Source: Amphiura filiformis (lineage: Eukaryota; Echinodermata; Ophiuroidea; Amphilepidida; Amphiuridae). Taken from it: a DNA stretch of 64,000 nt. Positions within the stretch are counted from its first letter, which is position 1. Each line of letters begins with the position of its first letter. The stretch is from the NCBI RefSeq assembly GCF_039555335.1, contig NC_092640.1, positions 29,637,704 through 29,701,703 on the forward strand. The letters are read 5' to 3'. Shown here one piece after another: positions 24,801 through 35,718 of the stretch. A program made the translations under genes and the position numbers. The notes under the pieces are model-generated. The model had not been told where the DNA came from, ran no database searches, and worked only from the letters and a program-made list of their open reading frames with translations.

Positions 24801-25008
24801 GTTGATTATAACTCAAATCTAGACTCTTGACATTGTGGTCTTTTAGCATCGGAATACTTGAAAGCTGCCTATTTTTACAGTTGAAGTTGGTGCCATTGTA
24901 TATCTTGCATGGTAATCCCTTTGGGTAGGTGAATTTACTGGATGATTCCATGACAGCGAGAACAGCAAACAGACAGACCAGCGAGAACTTCATGATGAAC
25001 ACTTTCAT
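21841..25008 (-). CDS. TLR: TLR-2: Toll-like receptor, intact single exon
   Basis: Predicted innate-immune receptor of 1055 aa in one exon. Order: hydrophobic signal peptide (about residues 1-25; start is M1 or the MKFSL methionine at residue 6), LRRNT with conserved YPKGLPCK and paired cysteines, roughly 20 LRRs (LxxLDLSxNxL pattern), one LRRCT (CTCDIQ...YKCK...LDC, about 780-828), one transmembrane helix (~830-851), acidic linker (DNDDDADINSDEEEDVD) and TIR domain (~902-1055). TIR box 1 is HAYVAYH, box 2 is RGDIPAGH with the BB-loop proline, box 3 is FWNQLKMKLRKP. One LRRCT next to the membrane makes it the single-cysteine-cluster (vertebrate-like) type. It should sense a ligand outside the membrane and recruit TIR adaptors inside. 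Ligand unknown. Its 3' flank shows the empty target site of the insertion found downstream of TLR-4. Confidence 0.95.
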   Translation of the reverse strand: MKVFIMKFSLVCLFAVLAVMESSSKFTYPKGLPCKIYNGTNFNCKNRQLSSIPMLKDHNVKSLDLSYNQLETVYGRSFIHLSSLQCLDLSHNQLEIVNEMSFIHLASLEKLDLSHNNILNISTDTFRGLNKLETLDLSYQSNLTFHRITFYSTTSLKKLHIADSGLSSLPSSVFSGLNELQDLDISLNQIESIPGYVFQGLTNLTHLDASHNQIASLPAALFRDLTSLEFLDISSVLNIFWPKGLPDTLFVNLFSLKHLDISWNYMLLDLPDALFVNLINLKYLDISNNFLSILPETLFVNLAHLTYLDISGNALSSTPCKVLEGLQMLSTLIMNDNSFDYITCSIENMTSLKELNTSTWYHLKYDKEYILDTKYWNVTKWLKLITKLPPSLSALTLTIDADFVFQPVIAGSLNSSVSLLTIWNCHYGIFNSYLSVEDDAFSIFLYLQHLSISTCISNTNKFTRLSKYAFRGISHLKSLNLSYAGLTEFPYEALVVLADSLEHLDVSKNNIEYIYFIGPHKRLGLKYLDMSKNPIGSVDLGLFGNLTNVYSNYLDPGSEILYLRITTINVVLRSIYISVEHAAYCILNGYPLLPLCTSSLALEEITFSKLQFDVRSHLKFGNCSHLKSLSISDSEGVNLIFNKEIDYFPYLEKLSLTNCKLSSIYHFLLESQSLQYLDLSGNDIENINGNDFSSLVNLKHLDLSHNEIESLPENQFHCMSNLTYLNLAGNKIGNLNSLKDLHGIKTLIVSGNALTTLPTSMMKTPYNLQHVEFGDIPFSCTCDIQPLQHWILTDTNTYIDPQPPYKCKSPAIRENLGITEFTLDCSLHIENYIAPSVSCLLLICVILSVIYKYRWSLHYKCWILCYQRRYQRYIDNDDDADINSDEEEDVDAPYEAPIMRRRYHAYVAYHKDTEAWINDQLIPNIEDGPEHFRLCLKERGDIPAGHYILNAICHGIKQSRKTIAVLSENFMDDGWCHYQLHFARMRMVMDNADVLILVQIGEIPDHKKTLLLRQLLCYKEVLKWPDNVDGQDLFWNQLKMKLRKPGRVDRRFDAV

Positions 25009-26160
25009 ATCAGCTGAGTGGGTGAAAACTACATAGACACTGCTTGTTTAAAGATTGTAGAACTTCTTTTCTTGTATGTCTGGATGTTCTAGTATGTCCT
25101 GACTATTATCTTACAGTTTCTTTCAAATGACCAGCAGATGAGCGAAAATATTATGAATACACAACAAACAAGAGACTATTGAAATTGTGAGTGTGAAGTG
25201 TTGATCACCAAAAGTATGTGTGGGAAAATTTCAGAACACCCATGCCAGTCAGTTTCACTTCTTTTCTTGTTTCATAATACTCTCTACATCAAGTTCAAGA
25301 AAATATTAAAGGGACATGAAATAAATAATAAATATGCCTTACTGGTTCACAAATTGAAATGAGCCAAGATTGTTTGGGGGAACTCACATTATAACAGTGA
25401 CATACTTGTTCCTAACATTGAGAACATGAAACTAGGGGACTATATCAAACAAAGACAGATTTTTCGAAAAAGAATGTCACAAGAGGGTCAATTAGGCAAC
25501 AGATTGTGAAAATCTGCTGACTATTTTAGAGATTTTCCGGAAATATTGCCATGATCTGTGAGTTCTATCAAAATATGACAATTTAAGGAGTGCAATGCGT
25601 TTACATCAAAAGAAGCGGTAGGTGCATGGGAAAAACAATCTCCACGAAATGAGTATAAGTAAATTTGAACATAGCAGCTCATCTTTCTTTCTTTGTTATC
25701 GCTTTTTTTTAAAACAAAATAACCATTTAATTTCTTCTGTATAGTGCCTTTTGCACTTTGATAGCATGTTAAGCATGATTTCCTATGGGACTGTCTTGCT
25801 TGTACAGATTTTATGTCACTTTTAGAAAGTATATGGGTACTATTATTAAACTATTTGCACAGGGAAACAATAGATCCATGGTGAACACCAGACAAATCTA
25901 TAGTGTCCCTTGAATACTGCTTGTTATAGTTCTTCTCTAATGCAGGATAAAAAACTGATACAGCAATTTAAGTTTTATCGCTATGCATTTGTTTTCCACG
26001 AAACTTATTCTCTGTATCAAAACCAAGTTCACTTTCTGTCAATCATCCTATTTAGGTCTATCAATCATCCCTTTTAAGGTTAGCTAAATGAAATCATTTT
26101 TGATCAGGGTTAATATTTGGCAAGAATTGTTTGTCAAATCCCTAATGAGTTCAAAAAGCA
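25009..26160. other. TLR-2 5' flank, homologous to TLR-4 and TLR-5 flanks
   Basis: Non-coding. Blocks such as TATCTTACAGTTTCTTTCAAATGA, GACATACTTGTTCC and ATCAAAAGAAGCGGTAGGTGC recur at 40216-42200 and 48450-49680. It is therefore the 5' part of the duplicated receptor unit and probably holds the promoter. No TATA box can be assigned with confidence. Confidence 0.6.
25222..25232 (+). promoter_or_regulatory. kappaB-like motif upstream of TLR-2
   Basis: GGGAAAATTTC followed by AGA lies 214 bp upstream of the start codon. Identical motifs lie upstream of TLR-4 (40448-40458) and TLR-5 (48675-48685) at 233 and 226 bp. It resembles Rel/NF-kB sites. Because the whole flank was duplicated, conservation alone is weak support. 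Confidence 0.25.
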
Positions 26161-26166
26161 TCTTAA

Positions 26167-26807
26167 GGGAAGGGGTATGAACGTTTGGACAGTATTTATT
26201 GTGGGACATTAGAGCACATCAGACATATCGAATTGCAATCTGAATACGAAGAATGTCCTTCTGATATCAAATAATTTTGATTTTCTGAAATTAGCAATGT
26301 AATACACATTTTATGGCAAATCATTAAAATTGATATTTTTGATATTTAACAGTACTCAAAGTAAACTTTATCAATCTGATGATTTATACTTAAAGTGTAT
26401 GTAGATGGGATGAAAAGCCGACGATAAATTGAATTTTGACCTTTAGATTTTTTCCCAAAAAAAAACAAAAAAAATAGGTCTTTTTGGGAAAAAAAATCCA
26501 TATCTTGAATATGAAAGGTCAAAATTTTCAATTGATCGTCACTTTTCCTCCCAGCTACATACACTTTAAGAATATATCATTAGATTTATAAAATTTACTT
26601 GAGGACTGTTATATTTCAAAATTTGAAAATATCAAATTTTTAAATTTGTCATAAAATTTGTATTATATCGTGATTTTCAACAAATGAAAATTATTTGATA
26701 TCAGAAAGACATGCTTTGTATTCAGAATGCAATTCGATACATCTGAGGTGCTCTCATGTCCCATAAAAAATACTGTTGAAATGCTCAAAACGCTCATTCC
26801 AGATCCC
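26167..26807. mobile_element. Palindromic TTAA-target MITE, copy 2
   Basis: This is the same family as 15830-16489. TTAA flanks it at 26163-26166 and 26808-26811. The same mirrored motifs are present (AAAGTGTATGTAG, GTCAAAATTTTCAATTGATC). It lies between TLR-2 and TLR-3. Confidence 0.85.
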
Positions 26808-27065
26808 TTAATATGATGTTTAATTCATACAATCAAAATATTAAAGAATTCCTTTTATTTATGTCTACACTTTTCAATTATTGCAAATGCATATTTTACA
26901 TAAATAGCTATAAATGTTACATTGTTCAAAACACAATTATTGTGCATAATAAGTGTTCTTCAAGTCATTATAGCAACAGGATATAAATATCACAATATTA
27001 CAGGTTGATAAATCCAGTATGGTCAAACTTGCACAAGTCATGAAATGTTTGTTATTAATTTTGTA

Positions 27066-30056
27066 TCAAACCGCGTCAAGTCTACGATCCACTCGACCTG
27101 GTTTACGTAGTTTCATCTTCAACTGATTCCAGAACAACTCTTGTCCATTGGGATTTTCAGGCCACTTCAACACTTCCTTGTAACATAATAACTGACGAAG
27201 CAACAACGTCTTTTTACGATCAGGAATTTCCCCAATTTGTACAAGAATGAGTACATCAGCATTGTCCATTACCATTCGCATTCGCGCAAAATGTAGCTGA
27301 TAATGACACCACCCATCATCCATGAAATTCTCAGATAAAACTGCGATAGTTTTGCGACTTTGCTTAATACCATGACATATGGCATTGAGAATATAATGCC
27401 CTGCTGGAATGTCACCTCTTTCTTTAAGACAAAGTCGGAAATGTTCTGGTCCATCTTCAATGTTTGGAATAAGTTGATCATTTATCCATGCTTCATTGTC
27501 TCTGTGGTAGGCAACATATGCATGATATCTCCGCCGCATGATTGGTGCTTCATATGGGGCATCAACATCATCCTCATCATCACTATTGATATCAGCATCA
27601 TCATCATTATCAATATATCGCTGATATCTTCTCTGATAACACAAAATCCAGCATTTGTAATGTAGGCTCCATCGATATTTATAAATTAGAGAAACTATTA
27701 CACCAGTAACAAGCAAACCTGACACGCTTGGGATTATGTAGTTTTCAAGATGCAGACTACAGTCTAAACTAAATTCTGTAATACCAAGATTCTCTCTGAT
27801 TACGGGAGATTTGCACAGGTATGGAGGCTGTGGATCTATATATGTTTTGTATCTGTCAGTATCCAATCTTGTAAAGGTTGTATATCACATTTACAAGAAA
27901 ATGAATTGTCTCCAAATTCAACACGCTGGAAGTTATATGGTGATTTCAACAGAAAAGCGTGAAGTGTAGTCAATGTATTACCAGATACAATGAGTGTTTG
28001 TAGACCATAGAGACGTTTCAAAGCATTCAAATTGGCAATTTTGTTTCCAGCCAAATTCAGGTAGGTGAGATTTGCCATGTGGTGAAATTGATTTTCAGGT
28101 AAGCTTTCTATTTCATTAAAACTGAGATCCAAGTACTTCAGGTTTGCTAGCGATGAAAAATTGTTTCCATTAATAATGCCAATATTATTACCACTAAGAC
28201 CTAAGTTCTAGGTAAGGAATCTGTACCATCTCGCCCTCAAAAATATGTTCAGAGTCAGATATGGAAAGTGATTTGAGATGTGAACAATGACCCCAAGCAA
28301 ATGGATCATATACACGTAAAATGAATTTAAGTTTACTGAAGGTAATTTTCTCAAGTACAGGGAATGACTTGCAAAATGGCAAAGAATAAGTGAATGACAA
28401 TGTAGAAACATATTCTGCTGAAATGTCAACAGATCTGAGGGCCACATTGAACAAGTAAATCTCCGATTCAATGCTATCTCTCTTGATATCTTTCAAAACC
28501 ATATTAGTGACATTGCCAAATACTCCAAGATCCATATTTGCAATGGGATTTCTTGAGATATCCAGGGAATTCAAGCCTACCTTCATGTACTTGCGATATT
28601 GGCACATATCATGTATGTTATTATTGCTCAAATCCAAGTGTTCTAGTGAGTCTGTTAGAACTCCCAGTACGTTATAAGGGCATTCAGTAAGACCAATACC
28701 TCTGAGCTCCAATGACTTAAGGTGCGATAAACCTCGTAAAGCATATTGGGATAGATGTGTGGTTTTTTTCTGATCACTACAACTGTTAACAATACTCAAA
28801 TTATCCAGGTTTGTAAAAATACTCAATGCATCATCTTCAACTGATAAATGATAATCATTATACTTGCAACCGTCTATGTATGAAATGTTCAAAAATGTCA
28901 CAGATGATTTCATTGATCCAGCCACCACAGGCTGAAATACACTAATACTTCTTATGTTCAGGTTCAGAGTAGATATTGAAGATGGTAATTTTGTAATTAG
29001 TTCTGACCATTTGGTAACATTCCAATATTCAGTATTTGAAGTAGTTGAAGTGCTCATGGTCAACTGCTTGAGACTAGTCATATTCTCAAAAGAACAGGTT
29101 ACGAGGTCAAAATATGTGTTATTCATATATAGTGTTGATACCATTGGAAGGCCATCCATTGCTTTACATGAAGTAGAATGTAGAGCATTATAGGAAAGAT
29201 CTAAATATGTTAGATGCATAAGATTCACAAACAAAGTCTCTGGTAAACTTGATATCAGAGTGTGGGATATATCTAAATATTTCAGACTGGTGAGATTCAC
29301 AAACAATGTTTCTGGCAAAGTTGATACACTACCAGTGTTGGATAGATCTAAATGTTGCAAACTGATGAGATTTGCAAACAATATCTCTGGAAAGCTTGGC
29401 ATTACGTTCCATGATAAATCTAAATATTCCAGACTTGTGAGCTCTTTAAACAGAGCAGCGGGTAGTAATTTAGTCCTATATGTGTAAGAGAATGCATGCA
29501 AGTGAGTCAGAGTAGTTAAACCTTGAAAAACAGAATCAGGCAATGATTCCATCTCATTATATGAGATATCAAGCTCTTGCAACTCACCTAATCCACTAAA
29601 TACTGATGGTGGTAGACTGGACAAACCACTATAAGAAATATCTAACCTTTTCAATGATGTGGTAGAGAGAAATGGGCATCCGTGCAATACAAGATGGCTT
29701 TGATAGCTTAGATCTAGAGTTTCCAGCTTGTTTAGTCCTGTAAAAGCATCTGTGCTGATATTAAGTATGTTCTCACTTAAATCTAATATCTGGAGTGAAG
29801 CTAGATGAATAAAATTCTTCCCATGTACAGTTTCTAGTTGATTATAACTCAAATTTAAACTCCTGATCTTGACATTCTGATCTTCTATACGTGGAATACT
29901 TGTTAGTTCCCTATTGCTACAGTCTAACACAGTACTGTTGGATACCTTACATGGCAAGCCCTTTGGGTAGATGAAGTTAATGGATGATGCTACAGTGAAA
30001 GCTAGCATCATCCAGATGAGAGAGTATATCATGATAAAATATGTCACTACAAGCAA
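27066..30056 (-). pseudogene. TLR: TLR-3: Toll-like receptor with two frame breaks
   Basis: A single-exon TLR read in three pieces. 30056-28194 (620 codons) has signal peptide, LRRNT (YPKGLPCKVSN) and most LRRs. A deletion of about 80 bases near 28200 removes one LRR and shifts frame. 28132-27836 carries the last LRRs and LRRCT start (KCDIQPLQDW). One missing base in an A run of the sense strand (a run of T on the plus strand near 27845) shifts frame again. 27866-27066 is an intact transmembrane segment, acidic linker and 154-residue TIR domain with all three boxes. TLR-5 has the same one-base loss and shares the neighbouring changes. The N-terminus is of the TLR-1 subtype but the C-terminal third resembles TLR-4/5. 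It is probably a pseudogene, although the TIR part shows no decay. Confidence 0.85.
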
Positions 30057-30234
30057 ACAAATTAAGTCAAAGCAAAAACAGTAGATGCTTCAAGAACACT
30101 AAATGTTCAAGATTATGTACTTTTCGATCTTCTGTGTTTGGCTGGTTGCTTTTACAAGTCATCTAGTCTTACACGCACATGACTAATCCTCTACATATAT
30201 TATTTTAAATGAAATGACCACTAGATCAGTGAAG

Positions 30235-30560
30235 ATGGAGCCACACAAAGCAAATTTCCTGTTGCTACAGTCTAGCTCAGTGCTGTTGTATACCTTACAC
30301 TGTAAACCCTTTGGACAGATGAAAGTTAATGGATAATGTTGCCACTGTGATTTTCTTCCTGGTTGGCTGGCTGCGCTTGCAAGTCATATATTGTTTTAAA
30401 TGAAATAACCTCTGGATCAGTGAAGATGGATTCACATAAAGCAAATTTCCTGTTGCTACAGTTTAACTCAGTGCTGTTGTATACCTTACACTGTAAACCC
30501 TTTGGACGGATGAAAGTTAATGGATGATGTTGCCACAGTGAAAGGTAGAACCACAAGCAT
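30235..30560 (-). pseudogene. Two tandem TLR N-terminal remnants
   Basis: Two copies (30235-30345 and 30425-30560) of a TLR start matching the TLR-1/3 subtype. The second still reads from a methionine at 30556 through PKGLQCKVYNSTELNCSNR and then diverges. Together with 18365-18515 they show that a third receptor of this subtype once lay here. Confidence 0.65.
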
Positions 30561-30699
30561 CCAAATCAGGAGCTATGAACTACCCGAAGAAAATATAAAG
30601 TCAAACAAAGTCATGGCTTCATGAACAATATGTTTTAAGATTCTGTAACTACATGTATCATCTCCGTGTGGCAGGCTGTTCTAGCAAGTCACGACTAGT

Positions 30700-31560
30700 C
30701 TCTCCACGTAGCTTCTTTAAAATGAAATGACCACTACATCGGGGAAGTTGGAGACTTTTGTACAAACGCCCAGCATATAGAAAGTATTCAAATTATGTAG
30801 GCGGAAAGTTCATCACGTTAATGTGTTTAAGAATATTCCCGGGGGAGTCACTTGATATTGCTGGGAACTTTATACTTGGTTAAGATATATAAACCTACAT
30901 TATATCAACCTAAGTTGGTTTCAATAGTGCCATGGTACAAATTACAATGAGATTAAAAACATATAAATAAGACAATGTAATGAGATAAAAATATAATGGA
31001 TAAAAAATTACCCGGCACAAACATTAAAAACAAGAAACCATTTAAACAAAATATGTAACTACTGAGGTTGGGTTCCCACGCTTATAAAGGGGTGCTGATA
31101 TTGATCGTAGCTGGGATAAAAATGGGTATATTAATCCCAACATAGAATCTAAGGATGTTAAAAAGAGTCCCAATTTCTTAACTTTCCACAGGTTATGAAG
31201 AAATTGTACTTTTAATAATTTACGCAGTCCTGCATTCATATACGGGACCCTGGCCTAAATGCAGGGCTACCCCTCCCTGCAAAGTATTAAAGACAATGTA
31301 CCACGTCACTTTCAATTCTTTTCTTGTATAGAAAATCACAACTTTCCTCCATTGTTTTACAAAATGAAACAATTCAATGAAGTAAAAGTAAATATCATGA
31401 TGCAAACATGGTGCTTGTTTAGTGCTGTGTATAATAAAGAATAAATTAAACAAAAACTGATATAGAAAGTAATTTTGGATAAAACAAAACTGATATAGAA
31501 AGTACTATGTTTGGTGACATTTTGCAAGAAAGCCCATCTCTGTACAAAGTTCATTAATAC
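30700..31560. repeat. Segmental duplicate of 18640-19500
   Basis: This is the partner block of 18640-19500, upstream of TLR-3. Confidence 0.85.
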
Positions 31561-31564
31561 AAGT

Positions 31565-32893
31565 ATCCTTGTCTTGTACGTTTATAAATAATAGTTCGTA
31601 TCTTTGCCACACCAAACCATTGTTTGAAAAGTACAATTTACTTAATATATGCCATCTGTATAATAAAGAACTGGGTATATTTATATACAAATATCATAAG
31701 GGCCTATTACCAAGATCATTTGACAACTTGTTCATAAACATGAAGTCTATTCACAATTATAATACCAGAAAAAAAGAGAATTATCGCCCTGACATCCATA
31801 AAGTCACTGACGTTTTAACACTTGGTCTAGGCTATGGAATAGTTTGCCAAGTGAAATTAAAGAAGCTAAACTGGTAAATGAATTCAAAAATAGTATGTTA
31901 AGGGATCTAAAATGAGCATTTATTGCGTTTCGACAGTATTTTTTGTGGGACATGAGAGAACCTCAGACCTATCAAATTGTATTCTGAATACGAAGCATGT
32001 CTTTCTGATATCAAATAATTTTCATTTTTTGAAAATCACAATATAATACAAATTTTATGACAAATTATAAAAATTTGATATTTTTCACATTTTGATATAT
32101 AACAGTCCTCGAAGTAAATTATATAAATCTAATGATATATTCTTAAAGTGTATGTAGCAGGGAGGAAAAGCCGACAGTCAATTGAAAATTTTGACCTTTC
32201 ATATTGAAGATATGGATTTTTTTCCCAAAAGGACCAAATTTTTTTTGGTGTTTTGGGAAAAAAATCCATATCTTCAATCTGAAAAGGTCAAAATTTTCAA
32301 TTGATCGTCGGCTTTTCATCCCACCTACATACACTTTAAGTATAAATCATCAGATTTATAAAGTTTACTTCAAGTACTGTTAAATATCAAAAATATCAAT
32401 TTTAATGATTTGCCATAAAATGTGTATTAAATTACAATTTCAAAAAATCAAAATTATTTGATATCAGAATGACATTCTTCATATTCAGAATGCAATTCGA
32501 TATGTCTGATGTGCTCTAATGTCCCAAAATAAATACTGTCTAAACGTCATACCCCAGCCCTTAAGGTATCTAAAAGATAACAAATACTGCCTCTCATAAT
32601 TTATATTGTGCTGACTCTATGTTATTCACTATACTACTTGATACTATACTACTGCTAAAATATTTGTTTGCTTAAAATTGTATTATGGTAAATTAAGATG
32701 GGTTCTTTGTGTGTATGTGTTTATTCGTTGTATTGATTAAATTATAATTATTTGTTAGTTAATAGGTTGTACATCGTTATCAGGCCTCGGCTTTGTGATG
32801 TACCTACCTTCATCAAATCTTGTTAATTCACAATAATTGTATATAATAATGCTATAATGTTTGTATGAGATTGATGAAAATAAAGATTGATTG
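31565..32893 (+). mobile_element. LINE 3' end split by a TTAA MITE
   Basis: A plus-strand ORF from about 31569 reads the C-terminus of a non-LTR reverse-transcriptase protein: PLFEKYNLLNICHLYN, IYKYHKGLLPRSF, NYNTR are the pattern of the LINE ORF2 tail. It is interrupted at 31898 by the 659-bp MITE. Beyond the MITE, in the original frame once one TTAA is removed, the ORF runs on briefly (YLKDNKYC) to a stop. The 3' region ends in ATTG repeats (32880-32893). There is a frameshift before the insertion, and the element is 5'-truncated and dead. Confidence 0.7.
31902..32560. mobile_element. Palindromic TTAA-target MITE, copy 3 (in a LINE)
   Basis: This is the same family as 15830-16489. TTAA lies at 31898-31901 and 32561-32564. 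The host LINE reading frame resumes across the pair of TTAA sites, which fixes the boundaries exactly. Confidence 0.88.
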
Positions 32894-32899
32894 ATTACT

Positions 32900-33890
32900 A
32901 TCCCCATGGAGAGGTAAAATGGAGGGGTAAAGTGGACGGGTAAGGAGTATAGAGCTGATAGTGGGCACTCGGAGAACTTCTTGGAGGTAGTATGTCATGT
33001 ATGTAGCTCATACTTGATTTAAGAGCTTATTGTCATCAATGCTGGTGATATATGCTCTGGTAATACATTCTAGTCTCTTGTAATTAAAGGCTAAAAAGAA
33101 TGTAAACAACAGTCTTTGTTGGCTTGTGCTGGAATTTTGGTAAGGGGACCCCCCCCCACCCAGCTAAAAATAATCCTCCACCATACCCCATTAAACTGCC
33201 CCAAAATTGCCCTTGATTTTGTTTGTTTTCAAATGTTTAACCCCTGATTGAAAATTGCAACCCCCATGAAATTTATTAAATACCACACTGGTACAAGGGG
33301 TACAGTATGTAGGGTTAGAAGTGCACACTGTGATGCAGAACTTACTGGTGGTAATATGTAGTTACTGCTTACTTGTAACATTAACTCATTTGAATAGGGA
33401 AGGGGTTTAATAATCATGCATATTAGGGGAGATTAGGGGAGAAGAAGAATGTGCTGTGCATTGTGAAAAATCATTTTGTGTTAAACCTCAGAATATCCCT
33501 TCATGCAACACTACTCAGGATATTCCTCAGTTCAAAATCTTTAGATTTTTCTCAAAGCCCTCCAAACAACTGATGTGGATTTATCTACATCTAATTAATG
33601 TGCCTAATCACATTCACTTCATCTTTTCTTGCTTGCTAACTTATTTCCTCCATTGATTGCAAGAAAATGAAACTCGATGAAGTAAAAGTAAATATTTAAC
33701 ATGCAAACATTGTTTAGTGTTGGTGTGAAAAACAAATGAAATAGACGAAAGTGATGTAGAAAGTAATATTGAATGAAATGAAAGCATAGTTTATATTTTC
33801 AGGAACTTTATTCTCTTGTTTTAACCAAGAAAAATGACAGGATTTCGATTTACAACCAAGTCTGAGATTGACAGCATTCTGACACACTAC
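32900..33890. repeat. Segmental duplicate of 20216-21300
   Basis: This is the partner of 20216-21300. It is non-coding and includes a poly-C run near 33150. Confidence 0.7.
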
Positions 33891-34079
33891 CCTTCCTTTG
33901 AATTTCTGCTCTAGGATGAAAGAGGGGCGGCCAAGAGTGACTGAATTTTGACGTCGTCATTGGTTTAACACGTAAACACAAAAATTTCTCAAATAATTCC
34001 AAAAGTGTATGTATATTATCAAGCAATATTTTATCAGTCTAAATCTGTTGAGGTTTGACAATGAACCTCATTGTAAGTG

Positions 34080-34152
34080 TATTCGTGGTGTAGTGGTTGG
34101 TATTGATACCTGCCACGCAAGAGGTCTGGGTTCAAACCCCACTACCGGCAAA
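34080..34152 (+). other. tRNA-Gly-like sequence, pseudo-tRNA or SINE head
   Basis: TGGTGTAGTGGTTGG (A-box-like), CTGCCAC (anticodon-loop-like with GCC) and GGGTTCAAACCCC (B-box) occur in tRNA order and spacing. The acceptor arms do not pair well, so a working tRNA is unlikely. Confidence 0.4.
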
Positions 34153-34882
34153 TAAAATTTCTTTCTTCACATTCATTTTGAATCCAAAATTATTTATTTT
34201 CACTGTGTGAAAATGTATAAATTGCACTGGGGAATATATGTTGTGCATTTTTTTCTGTAACAGGGCCAATAGAGCTAAAACCGCACCTTGGCGTTGGGCA
34301 ACGTCCAGGCAGTGTTCCCGTCATATTGTCTGTTTTGTTTACGCTATTGGCTGTTGCCACATTAAATGGATGTCACCCAACATCGTCTGAGGATGACAAC
34401 ACATTTCTTTGAAATGCCCCCTGGCCCTGGGAACTAATGGTTAAGAGGAAGACAAAATTTTGTTCTATCATTCTGTAGTGAATAACATAAAACACATGTC
34501 TTGAACCCCCCCCCCCCCCCCCCCCCCACACACACACCAACACCCCAACATGCACAAGTTTAATCATGTTTTAGTTTATATTAATGTCTTTAATAGCATA
34601 TGCAATCAGTGATGTTTGTTTACTTCAGAAACACCCATTATAATAATATTATCACCTGGGAGCATCATCTTCAGATTGAGATCTGCTTATCATAGCAAAG
34701 GAAGACACATTTTGAAGGTATTGGTCCAAGACATTAGAATGACCCTGTTATATTATGACCTTTAAAGCAATATAGAACAAACACATAAGGCCATGTGTCT
34801 TGAACATCCACCCCACACACACCCACAAACAAACAAAAACATACACAAGTTTAATCATGTTTTAGTTTATATTTGTCTTTAA

Positions 34883-35124
34883 AGAGGCATGGCCCGATTC
34901 AACTATATAAAGTTTTCTTCTTGATTGAATGACCTTTACCACCAATTCCGGTCTGTGAAGTTTCATGCGGGTGTTTCAATTCATTTTGATATGAAAGCTA
35001 AAAATGTAATTTTCTAGGGTAAATGAGAAAAATAGTATCATTCTTCCGATACCAAATTTTATACCACTTCCGGTAAAATCTGGGGTTCTGGGGATGAGGC
35101 TATTAACGATCAGGCTATGCCCCT
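34883..35124. mobile_element. 242-bp TTAA-target MITE
   Basis: The ends AGAGGCATGGCC and GGCTATGCCCCT are inverted copies, and TTAA flanks both (34879-34882, 35125-35128). The uninterrupted copy near 34600 has a single TTAA at this place. Confidence 0.8.
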
Positions 35125-35218
35125 TTAATAGCATTTATGCAATCAATGATGTTTGTTTACTTCAGAAATACACATTATGATAATATTATCACCTGGGAGC
35201 ATGATTGAGATCTGCTTA

Positions 35219-35718
35219 GGCCAAAAAAAAAGTTGTTTGTTTGTCCTCCACCGCCTGCTCCTCAGATTAAGGCCTGACCAATATTTTTTTTTCTATTTTT
35301 TTTAAAATTTATAAAAATAAGTAAAATTCATTTTTTTCTTCAGATTTTGAGTATCTCTGGACCTAGCTAGAGCTAAATGCTAAGATCTTTCATGGTTGAA
35401 AATAAAAGCCCCCCAAAACAGTTTGTGTCTTCAATATCCAAAGTTATAACTTGTGTTCATGTCATAGTCTTTTATTTTTAATGACTTCGAAATACATTGG
35501 ATTTGAAATCATTAAAAGTCTATGACATGAACACAAATTATAACTTTATCTGCATATTAAAGAAACAAAATGTTTGTTTTTTTGAGTCACTATGAATGAT
35601 TGTAGCATTTAGCTCTAGCTAGGTTCAAAATATCTAAATCCGAAAAAAAAAAAATGCCCGCCTGCACATCCTCTTTCAAAGCTGTGGAGGACAAACAAAC
35701 ATTTCTTTTTTTTTGGCC
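35219..35718. mobile_element. 500-bp palindromic MITE with TTA duplication
   Basis: The ends are GGCCAAAAAAAAA and its complement, and TTA is duplicated (35216-35218 and 35719-35721). A 3-bp TTA duplication and a GGCC start fit PIF/Harbinger. The element is palindromic through its centre (AGCTAGAGCTAAATGCT and its inverse; TCATGTCATAG and its inverse). Confidence 0.75.

Noticed and set aside
34080-34152. Functional tRNA-Gly gene
   Set aside because: The A- and B-box-like motifs are present but the acceptor stem does not pair; it is more likely a pseudo-tRNA or SINE head.
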